NCBI GenBank assembly: GCA_022457155.1
Contig: JAJGOT010000135.1
Span: forward strand, 775,001 to 839,000
Reading direction: 5' to 3'
Length of the DNA stretch: 64,000 bases
DNA from: Cladopsammia gracilis
Taxonomy: Eukaryota > Cnidaria > Anthozoa > Scleractinia > Dendrophylliidae
The notes beneath the pieces were generated by a model, which saw nothing but the letters and a program-made list of their open reading frames with translations, had not been told where the DNA came from and searched no databases. Made by a program: the position numbers and the translations under genes. Numbering within the stretch: position 1 is the stretch's first letter; every line of letters starts with the position of its first letter. This document shows, piece after piece, positions 53,301 to 58,700 of the stretch.

Positions 53301-54033
53301 ATAAAACTATCAACTTAAAATGACCGGCATATAAACAGATGTGCAGGCTAATCAATTGTCTTAACCCGCGGTCTAAGTTAGACCTAGTTTAGAAAGCTAC
53401 TGCACCTGGTACAAAGGTGTCTAAAGGTAATCGCTATTTGACTAAGTTCGATGTGACGAAAGGATTCTGTGCCTTTACTACAAAAACTGTCGAAAACGGC
53501 ATTTCAACTAACCTGTATTTCACCATTTCTTTCCGTAAAGTAGGTGTAATCTGATCCTTGACTATACAGCAGTATGTAACCCGTCAGCCACTCACTCACT
53601 GATAAATCACCATATCCTTGCGTTGCTATGCCTGTTATCACAACCATATGTCCGATAATGACCCTCAACCAGCCAGAAGTTGCCTTTTCAGGCGCACAGC
53701 GATAACCCGCCGGCCAGCTTGTCATGTTTAGCCTCGCTCTGTGAGGACCATACGTGTTAAAGTCGTTGTTAAACGCTGACGTAGAAATAAGCTGGTCATC
53801 TTTGATTCTGCCATCAGAGATTCCCAGAGGCTCGAAGCAGGTTGCTACAAAGTCAAGAAAAAGATGCCAAGTCTCTGTGGTTTCACCAGGAAACGCATTG
53901 GATTACAATATTTAAAAGTTTTAAAAAGTAAACTATTACCTGTAATGTCATCGGTATTTCTCTTAGTTTCTGAGCTGTGGCAGCAAAGGAACGGGTAAGA
54001 TAAGAACATGCTCAATAAAACTAAAGAAGTCAT
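27144..54033 (-). CDS. Polycystin-1-like receptor channel with N-terminal discoidin domain (spliced)
   Basis: Coding exons, 5' to 3': 54033-53940, 53844-53513, 49739-49598, 47736-47621, [46874-46814 doubtful], 43410-43260, 43163-42416, 41338-40711, 40220-40086, 38712-38587, 37553-37323, 36184-35933, 35023-34259, 33809-33573, 32014-31665, 30989-30089, 29598-29427, 28981-27144. All joins are GT-AG and, leaving out the doubtful exon, all phases agree, giving about 2405 residues. Order: signal peptide (1-20), F5/8-type C domain (33-188), SEA-like segment (190-275), REJ (about 400-735), serine/lysine/acid-rich linker (740-985), GAIN with GPS (CLCTHLS, cleavage expected before S1258), TM1 (1289-1308), PLAT (1320-1450), five helices, polycystin extracellular domain, and five helices with a PKD-channel pore, then a ~230-residue acidic tail. 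The 11-helix plan is that of polycystin-1/PKDREJ, a plasma- or ciliary-membrane receptor that pairs with TRPP2-type channels. The ligand is unknown. Confidence 0.9.
29427..29598 (-). CDS. Polycystin exon: start of the polycystin extracellular domain
   Basis: 172 bp, starts VKNIPSFWKW after ACCTTTTAG and ends ...RQLRVKT with donor GTTAGT. LYDVDWYNGQPF and NRAAFLVGMPRMRQLRV match the conserved family signature (GF.S....RVG..R.RQLRV). It joins the last exon at a split Glu codon. Confidence 0.9.
30089..30989 (-). CDS. Polycystin exon: PLAT end and five membrane helices
   Basis: 901 bp, starts WIAVEKEDGSIELELLVAGK (end of PLAT). Five hydrophobic segments follow, beginning LACCISILFAAMVTNAMFY, IGIQSSIVAIPVNVLVVSIF, FVFVAWFICTMATLASAAFV, WLVSVMISFFQDAIVMQPL and VVEFVLFGIFILLVTKVSY. 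PHIPFTRAQRLACC and FQDAIVMQPLKV are typical polycystin-1 signatures. Donor GTAAGG. Confidence 0.92.
31128..31154. repeat. (CAA)n microsatellite in intron
   Basis: Nine CAA units in the intron between the PLAT exons. Confidence 0.85.
31355..31515. mobile_element. TTAA-flanked MITE in polycystin intron
   Basis: TTAA, then AGGCCCAGTATCACCCA, at the left; TGGGTGATACAGGGCT, then TTAA, at the right. TIRs of about 17 bp and a TTAA target site indicate a piggyBac/Kolobok-type non-autonomous element. Confidence 0.75.
31665..32014 (-). CDS. Polycystin exon: PLAT domain
   Basis: 350 bp. The product YHISIQTGMWRLNGTSANVG, then LQESLGSIEKIHIWHDNSG and SWFLMQVVIIDLATEE is a PLAT/LH2 beta sandwich, placed just inside the membrane after TM1 in this family. 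It joins the next exon in a split Arg codon. Confidence 0.9.
32098..32383. repeat. Repeat flanked by (TAA)n tracts, intronic
   Basis: About 200 bp of non-coding sequence (CATCCCTGGCAACATCAACC to ATGGAAAACACATAATT) lies between two (ATA)n runs (32098-32138, 32349-32382). On the minus strand it looks like a LINE 3' UTR ending in a (TTA)n tail. Confidence 0.5.
32566..33123. mobile_element. Long foldback element with TTAA target site, intronic
   Basis: Nearly the whole 558 bp is an inverted repeat. TTAAAGTGCCTCTGCGATCA at the left pairs with TGATCGCAGGGGCACTTTAA at the right, and the arms (about 260 bp each, some 95 percent alike by eye) meet at a ~45-bp loop near 32845. TTAA lies at both edges. 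No coding. Confidence 0.85.
33573..33809 (-). CDS. Polycystin exon: GPS cleavage site and TM1
   Basis: 79 codons. VGPKTTSSQLHCLCTHLSAF is the end of the GPS; the nucleophile at the HL/S site is Ser instead of the commoner Thr. FLVAPNPIDFDKVFAAF is a family signature, and TGNFVVLSTVCAILGLYVIG is the first helix. A basic stop-transfer stretch (AHREDKLDELR) follows. Confidence 0.92.
34259..35023 (-). CDS. Polycystin exon: GAIN domain
   Basis: 255 codons rich in N-glycosylation sites. MLSFNNNPFTWDKSA and LNISGLPKPIELFIPIS match the GAIN region before the GPS. A basic patch (ERARRSCSPNHRRGKRSC) looks like a furin-type site, a proline-rich loop follows, and the exon ends with GPS strand CLYWSESKEKWTGEGCR. 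Confidence 0.9.
35357..35800. repeat. Probable dispersed repeat, intronic
   Basis: Starts TTAAGGTGGCTCCAAG, a common transposon-like start in such genomes, then AT-rich sequence including CCATAGCAACGGTAAACAAA. The right end is not resolved. Confidence 0.3.
35933..36184 (-). CDS. Polycystin exon: linker before GAIN
   Basis: 84 codons, phase 0 at both ends: SKKRAKNALNLVSQVGDSLL to NSPEAVDSQ. Low complexity, probably helical then disordered. Supported by splice sites (CAACAG / GTAGAT) and by continuity with neighbours, not by domain similarity. Confidence 0.75.
37134..37296. mobile_element. PIF/Harbinger-like MITE, intronic
   Basis: TIRs of about 45 bp: GGGCCCGGTCGCACTACAGT at the left and its near-exact inverse at the right. 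TTA flanks both sides (37131-37133, 37297-37299), as for PIF/Harbinger elements. 163 bp, no coding. Confidence 0.85.
37323..37553 (-). CDS. Polycystin exon: acidic linker
   Basis: 77 codons, EKALNMLGNTANFISAQLAN to AQKEK, with a run of seven glutamates. Splice sites TTTACAG / GTGAGT, phase 0. A MITE (37134-37296) lies 26 bp downstream of the donor, in the intron. Confidence 0.8.
38213..38500 (+). repeat. Degraded SINE split by a small inverted-repeat insert
   Basis: GCGACGGAGGATCAAACCGG, CCCACCGAGGTCA and TCCTCGTGTGGCCTCCAT correspond to parts of the SINE at 24202. A 160-bp insert (38268-38427) separates two copies of cccaccgaggtca; its ends ACGCAGCTCTT and AAGAGCTGCGT are inverted. Confidence 0.6.
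38587..38712 (-). CDS. Polycystin exon: helical linker
   Basis: 42 codons, YINALLSKMENIEVKSLEQA to TDESQ. Splice sites TTATTCAG / GTAAGG, phase 0. It resembles the helical region between REJ and GAIN (LEQATLIVGVI). Confidence 0.82.
39497..39655. repeat. Foldback repeat, intronic
   Basis: CAGTCATCACTGCCAGTGTG is inverted as CACACTGGTAGTGATGAGTC, with outer arms GGGGGCGTCTCTATG and CAATAGAGTCGCACCCC also paired. A small MITE is likely. Confidence 0.6.
39724..40060. mobile_element. TTAA-flanked MITE, intronic
   Basis: TTAAAGGGACACTGTC at the left and GCCCCTTTAA at the right, with TTAA at both edges. 337 bp; its right end stops 26 bp from the splice donor of the exon 40086-40220. Same class as 54508-54728. 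Confidence 0.7.
40086..40220 (-). CDS. Polycystin exon: helical linker after REJ
   Basis: 45 codons, VRQPKLSGVGESMTKLDDFL to TQTDS. Splice sites TTTTACAG / GTCAGT, phase 0. The donor lies 26 bp from the end of a TTAA-flanked element (39724-40060). Confidence 0.82.
40711..41338 (-). CDS. Polycystin exon: REJ module, C-terminal half
   Basis: 209 codons. Family features are the CVTNCQ start, YHWSLFV, DDYIFHTNLPPVRRGNNSGC, ITTEFTIKCANWEDSDGPLR and YQFSY. The last strand LQLKVIDSVGDSAEELITVQ is the typical Ig-like end of REJ. Acceptor ATATTGTAG completes a split Ser codon. Confidence 0.9.
41940..42055. repeat. Short tandem repeats, intronic
   Basis: TCTGCAAG units (41938-41992) and AAATAGCCT units (42018-42050) stand close together. 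Confidence 0.7.
42056..42378. repeat. Degraded G/C-tract element, intronic
   Basis: CCCCCCAGGATGGGTACTCC and GGGAGTACCCCCACG form inverted ends; GGGTCAGG and GGCGGCACACACCTATCC recall the right part of 14187-15513. Probably an old relative of that family. Confidence 0.45.
42416..43163 (-). CDS. Polycystin exon: REJ module, N-terminal half
   Basis: 249 codons, many N-glycosylation sites. FVRILPRLTVTISGPDEVIK with MWFCR and CTDCFGCDPSILSS and NRTYVFQLLVSQGRRFVTAT are the conserved strands of the receptor-for-egg-jelly module. Acceptor TTTTCAG, donor GTAAAG. Confidence 0.9.
43260..43410 (-). CDS. Polycystin exon: SEA-like segment, second part
   Basis: 151 bp, ESETDGALLTAEVVIECFRA to QYT. The start depends on the acceptor: CCCACAG (43410, phase 0) fits the preceding exon at 47621; ATCACAG seven bases upstream (43417) would need a different phase. 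The pattern AEVVIECFRANQETLVTRL looks like SEA strand and helix; this is inference. Confidence 0.78.
43586..43703. repeat. (GGTAGT)n microsatellite
   Basis: About 18 GGTAGT units and then AGT units, directly against the 3' end of the LINE. A similar, less regular tract stands at the other end (46514-46770). Confidence 0.9.
44989..45135. mobile_element. Small foldback inserted in the LINE
   Basis: GATGTAATATATCAAACACG and AACAGTGTTTCATCAGATTT to CCAAACACC (44989-45043) are inverted at 45092-45135. Arms of about 45 bp, loop ~50 bp. Confidence 0.75.
45404..46320. mobile_element. TTAA-flanked element inserted in the LINE RT
   Basis: 917 bp with 16-bp TIRs CCCTATTCAGACTGGG / CCCAGTCTGAATAGGG and TTAA at both edges (45400-45403, 46321-46324). 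It interrupts the LINE between RT motifs B and C. No transposase is seen. Internal motifs (CCAAGATGGCGGATCC, TGACGTCATTTTGACGTCAT) recur in part at 48850-49280. Confidence 0.88.
46514..46780. repeat. GGT/AGT microsatellite on the 5' side of the LINE
   Basis: Irregular GGT and GGTAGT units with an insert near 46640-46720. It matches the tract at 43586-43703, so the LINE appears to sit inside one microsatellite. Confidence 0.75.
46814..46874 (-). CDS. Doubtful 61-bp polycystin exon
   Basis: Good splice sites (TTGCTTCCTAG / GTAAGACC) bound 61 bp. Read in the phase left by the exon at 47621-47736 it gives VINLLSQPCPGS and then a TAG. The only fully open phase (SLIFSHNHARVLRYSCATFK) does not join the upstream exon. 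It may be a cassette with premature stop, carry a one-base error in the CCCGGG run, or be a false exon. Confidence 0.35.
47051..47245 (+). repeat. tRNA-derived SINE, intronic
   Basis: The head is GATTAGCTCAGTTGGTAAAG with GTCTGCTGAGCGGGAGGACG and B-box-like GGGATCGATCCCC; the body has ATATCTGCAAACGGTTAGAC and TTGCGGTCCCGTAGGGGACG. It is a SINE with tRNA-related head, not a tRNA gene: the acceptor stem is poor and the B box mutated. Confidence 0.7.
47621..47736 (-). CDS. Polycystin exon: SEA-like segment, first part
   Basis: 116 bp, (D)YYVVVRLMLDNTPFTVDYL to EVQQE. The two leading bases complete the codon left by 49598-49739. LDNTPFT.DYL followed by an amphipathic helix is SEA-like. Donor GTAAAA. 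Confidence 0.8.
47816..48536. mobile_element. TTAA-flanked element, intronic
   Basis: TTAAGGTTAC at the left and GTAACCTTAA at the right, 721 bp, no coding. Internal sequence includes TTTTCCATATTCAATTGCAG. Only about 6 bp of perfect TIR is visible, so confidence is moderate. Confidence 0.55.
48850..49280. repeat. Truncated relative of the 45404-46320 element
   Basis: ATGACGTCATCCAAAATGGC, CGCCATCTTGGATTTTACTA and a CCGAGGGTTAAG end resemble the TTAA element in the LINE. The left end is not found. Confidence 0.4.
49598..49739 (-). CDS. Polycystin exon: discoidin domain, C-terminal third
   Basis: 142 bp with acceptor GTGGCAG and donor GTTAGA. It reads MFLGNQDRNSIQLNQVALPA then FHNNFAFRMELYGCKP, the classical end of an F5/8-type C domain (R.E.YGC). 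The phase matches both neighbours exactly, which is why I am confident of this short exon. Confidence 0.9.
50064..50275. mobile_element. MITE, intronic
   Basis: AACCCTTTGACTCCCAAGAG at the left and GACTCTGGGAGTGAAAGGGTT at the right are inverted; the right edge is TTAA and the left TCAA. A member of the TTAA group with a mutated left site. Confidence 0.6.
50276..53512. other. Long polycystin intron, no further exon found
   Basis: Lies between the two discoidin exons. AT-rich, with stops in all frames. I searched the minus strand for a missed exon; none is needed, since 53513 and 49739 join in phase 0. Confidence 0.6.
53513..53844 (-). CDS. Polycystin exon: discoidin domain, N-terminal two thirds
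   Basis: 332 bp, (A)TCFEPLGISDGRIKDDQL, then SAFNNDFNTYGPHRARLN, GWLRVIIGHMVVITGIATQG and TGYILLYSQGSDYTYF. These are the conserved strands of F5/8-type C (C..PLG...G.I.D.Q...SS; W..D....). Acceptor CTTTGTAG, donor GTTAGT. Confidence 0.93.
53940..54033 (-). CDS. Polycystin exon 1: signal peptide
   Basis: 94 bp, starting MTSLVLLSMFLSYPFLCCHS, a standard signal peptide with cleavage expected after CCHS. The donor ACAG/GTAATA leaves one base that completes Ala with the next exon across a 95-bp intron. The frame stays open upstream to about 54192, with other in-frame ATGs (MICLLFMRST), so the start could lie further 5'. Confidence 0.85.
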
Positions 54034-54507
54034 TTTTGTGTGTATTCCGAATGCGACATCGACAGTTGAACGCATGAATAATAGACAAATCATATGCACC
54101 CATAAATACATGCGGCGCCCAAGAGTCAAATTGTTGACTTCTTTCAATTCCTTTATTTTGACGGCAGAAGAAATGTTTTCATCACAATACAAACCCTCTA
54201 AACAATTTTCAAAAAGATAAGTGAAATGACAAAAATTGTTTTTGACAACATGAAACGCACAAAACAGCTAAAGCAAAATATTTTCTATAATGAACTCATG
54301 GTATTGGTTTAATCAGTAACGAATCTGAGCCCGAACAAAATTATTTAATTTAAGAAATTACTAGAACAACTTATAGTTGGAAAGTTTACCAAAATACTGA
54401 GGAAGGCACGATTTGGATTTAAAACTAAATAAAAAAATAAATGTAGTTCACGCTTTCGCTTATAGCCAAAAATCTAAACGAGAGGATTTCATTGGTCCGG
54501 TTGGGAA

Positions 54508-54728
54508 TTAAAGGGACACTGTCTCGCTAAAATAGCAAAATTTCGCTGAGCTTTCATTTCCACGTTATATCGCCAAATACCACCAAATATACAACTTAGC
54601 CGGATAAAAAGATTCTATAGAGCGAAACAAAAGCAGTAGTTTGGAGATAAACTGCAGGATTGCAAGGACTGAAGTGGATTACAGTTCATGAAAAACACGT
54701 TATTTCAGCCAGGACAGTGTCCCTTTAA
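54508..54728. mobile_element. TTAA-flanked MITE upstream of the polycystin gene
   Basis: TTAAAGGGACACTGTCTCGC and CAGGACAGTGTCCCTTTAA are inverted ends, and TTAA marks both edges. 221 bp, 470 bp upstream of the predicted ATG, possibly within the promoter or 5' UTR. Confidence 0.85.
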
Positions 54729-55115
54729 GTTAATGTCTTCCTTTTGCGTAGCGCTTTTCGATGCTTCACTGAACAGCTTTTTAAGGTTTAATTAAAATTT
54801 AAAAAATTCTCAAAATAGAAGCCTAAAGCGATGACGTCACAGAAAAAAATTTGAATAAAATGACATTTTCCGAAAGAGCATGATGAAAAATACCCCCTTG
54901 TCAAAAATCACCATCCTATTGCAATTTGTGGGTGAGATATTATGATGCTCTGATGACAACAAACAAACCTTCTAAATTTGCCTCAGTTTTAAATGCTATG
55001 AGAAGGGTTTCTATGGAGTTATCAGAGCACGAAAGGGTCAATATGCAGCCCTTAAAATATAAATTGCAATAAGATGCTATTCAATCAATTCACGGCTTTC
55101 TAGCAAAAGCTATCT

Positions 55116-55435
55116 TAGGGCCCGTTTACACAGGCGATTATTTGTGCAATTTTTGTCGCACTTTTCGTTGAAATTTTTGTCGCGCGCAAGTTTCATCTTC
55201 GAATCGCATGTGTCAACTGGCGGCAGTTTCAGTGCGATTTGGGAGCGATTTGTCGCGCGATGTCGCAGAAGTTGCGAAGATGTTCAAGACCTGATGCAAC
55301 TTGGCGGGGATTTTTTAGGAAATCACAGCAAATCAAAGCACCCGAATCGCACAGGAAATCGCCGCTAGTTTACACTCGCGACAAAATTGCACTGGAGAGC
55401 GCGACAAAAACCGCATCAAAAATCGTATGTGTAAA
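55116..55435. mobile_element. Harbinger-like repeat, one end clear
   Basis: GGGCCCGTTTACACAGGCGA after TTA is a PIF/Harbinger-type start. Internal TTTTTGTCGC and GCGACAAAA motifs are inverted. The right end is degraded, so the boundary is approximate. Confidence 0.45.
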
Positions 55436-55754
55436 AAGGACTGATGGCTGCTTTTCAACGTGTGTCTTTTCCGTCTCGAATTTTGCCTCGCATTTGTTTT
55501 GCCGTACGAATGAGACGGTCACAAATAAACAGATTGAATTCTTATATGGGGCCTTTATGTTCCGTGACCATTTCATCGGTGGTCCGACATTAGTATTTGA
55601 AATTCAAGCCTACCAAGTGCTGTGTCCCGCCCTTTTAAGTTTAACTCCAGGGTACCGGAGTTGACGATACAACAACGTCTAGGCAGTAATTGGGTAAGAA
55701 AACCCAATCTTACTGGAGTAAATTACGTTAACATAACTCTTAACGCCGCAAACT

Positions 55755-58700
55755 AACTCCCTAAGAGCGTTCGAAGCAAACATAAATGAAAAACTCGATA
55801 CAGAATGAACACAGAGACCGATATAGGGAAATATATATTCTCAGTTGAAACACAAAACAAGCGAAAACGCAGAAAGTTTTTTTTTGTACGGGCGAGAGGT
55901 TTTCCTAGTTTTATTTTTAAGCGTTTTCAATCCTCCAAGCTTCTCATATCAACACTGATATCCACAAATCAAAGTAACTTAGTTTTTTTATACATAAGGC
56001 AATAATATAAGAAATATGCTCGCAAAATGTTGGATCGTAGATCTGGATTATGCACTGAGATTGGGGGTTTTTCGATTCTTTCAATGCCTTGTTTACATCT
56101 ACGTAAGTAGTTTGCTTTTGTGGCTTTGAGAGCAACGCCAGAGATAAGATGTTGCAGAGAATGCCAAACGAAACGACGATCTTTTATGAGGGTCCTGAAG
56201 GGGTAAAATGAGAACTGGGATTGGCCTATTTGCCCTGGGAAATGGGATTTGAGTCACTGGGACTGGGATTTGCTCACTGGGAATGGGAAAAAAATCTCGA
56301 AATGGGAATGGGACAGTTGTCTTTTAGCGTGTCCAGTCAATGCTTAACTTAACTGGTCTAACTAATTCCCTTAGTTTGGCAAACATCAGAAAACTGTTAA
56401 AAGTGCCTATTTTACGCGAATTCTACGATAGGAATATCAGAATATTCTATTTTTCCTTTGTCTTGGGTCAACGATATTTGTGTACAGCGGTGCAATCAAG
56501 CCAAAAATGCTGAGCATGCGTATTCGCATGTTAAAACATGGCGGGATGTCAGACTACCCGCAGGCGACAGGAATGTGAAGTGGCAGGAGAATATCAACTG
56601 ATATGCGGATGTGAATAGAAAAGAGCTGGTATGAAAAACACTGGGATTTTTCCTGAAATATGCTAGTGGGAATGGGATTTGGATGCTGGGAAATGGGATT
56701 TGGAAAAAAATTGGGCTGGAAAATGGGATCGGTGCCCCCCCCCCCCCCCCCCCCTTCAGGACCCTCTTTTATCACCGAGTTATGAGACAAGCCGAAAATA
56801 GAGAACTTTGCATGCGTTTGCAATTTTGGTGTACCACTTTGGTACACAACTATGACTGCGGCTGAATTTGCATTGTTAAGAACTTCTAGAAAAGTCTAAT
56901 AACTGGGTTAAAAATGCTTGGTTTTTTTTTTCGTACATGGAGATGCTCAGCTGCACCGCTAAAATTGTTAAAGACTATATCCAAAGCAGTGCAATGTATC
57001 GACATGAAACTTCAATTGGCACAACAATTACTTTTGCTGATACAAAGAACCTGTTAAAAGAAGGGCCGTGTTGAATTAGCTAGGATTTTGATGACGTCAG
57101 GTGAAAACGATTTATACTTTGGTGGTCGTACATTCGCTCCGCTGGTTCATTGACATCTGTCAGTTGCACAATATTTTTCGCGAAAATTACTATTCGATCT
57201 AAAAAAAAGCATTTTCCCAAATCTGATCATTGCCATTGTCAGATCGATACTTCTTCCTATGAAAGTCTGGTCCAGAAGAGTTTCTCGTGATAGTCGCTCC
57301 CATGAGTAGTAGGGGCTGACCTGACTCGGCCTAAGGCGTAAGTGTAAGAGACATAACAGGCGTGTGACATGAAATAGAACAGAGCGTGAGAAAAGCCTCT
57401 GCCCACCCAGGGTAATACTTAGGATACTGGATTCCTGGGGTTTATCTCATTCTTGATGATGAGGCACAAGATGGAAAGGCACTTTCAGTAAAGAAGGGAG
57501 GCAACGGTTTGGGAATGATGAAAAGATGAAAAGCATAAGCCAGTGATGGCGAAGAAAAACCGAAATAACACGAGACCTTTTAGGGTTAAGAAGCATAAAG
57601 CTGGATTGACAATCACCTCAGACTAATTTCAAATTCTGCAGTCACAACAAGACGTCCCTATATACAACCCTGTGGTACTGTAAGAAAGTTCTGGTAAAGG
57701 ACTGCATGCAATCACAAAGTTGTTTCAGGCCAGTCTAACATTTTTTCCTTCAACATTTTGACCTGATTGACTGGTTTCAGGTTCATTCTGAGGTTCTAAC
57801 AGGATCATACAGTATATACCTTGATATCTCTTATTAATCTCATGTATGGCACTTCCCGGTAACGGTCTGAGTTGTACCGGTGTCATGTAACGACTTTCTT
57901 ATAGTATGCTTGTGAAGCAGGCAAATCACTATTTTTTTTTCTGAAATAGCAGCCTGGAGTTGGGAAAAGATGTACGATTTCTTTGAAATGTTTTATGCAT
58001 CTCCCTTTCTTGAAAAAAAAATACTGATAATGTACATCGCCATCACTGAGCTCTGTTTGCTGGGCAAAAAATAACTCCCTAAGAAGCGAACATAAATGAA
58101 ACGCTCGATACAGATTGAATACAGACACCGACATAGGGAAATATATATATATTCCCAGATGAAACACAAAACAAGAGTCAACTCAGAAAGTTTGTTGTAC
58201 GGGCAAGAGGTTTTTCTAGTTTAATTTTTAAGCGTTTTCAATCCTCCAAGATTCTCATATCAACACTGATTTTTCATCCACAAATCAAAGTAAGTGAGTT
58301 TTACTATGTAGAGCTGTAATATAAGAAAGATGGTCCCTCAAAATTTTGGATCGTAGATCTGGATCATGCACGAAGATTGTGGCGACTGATATAGATTCTT
58401 TCAATGCATTATTTTCATCTACGTAAGTAGTTAGCTTTTGTGGCTTTGAGAGCGACACCAGGGATAAGATGTTACAGAGAATGTCAAATGAAACGACGAT
58501 CTTTTATCACCGAGTTATGGGGAAAATAGAGAATTTTGCCATTTTGGTGTACCACTTTGGTACACAACTTTGACTGCGGCCGAATTTGCATTGTTAAGGA
58601 ATTCTAGAAAAGTCTAATAACTGGGTTAAAAATGCTTGTTTTTTTTTTCGCACATGGAGATGCTCAGCTGCACCACCAGAATTGTTAAAGAATATATCTC

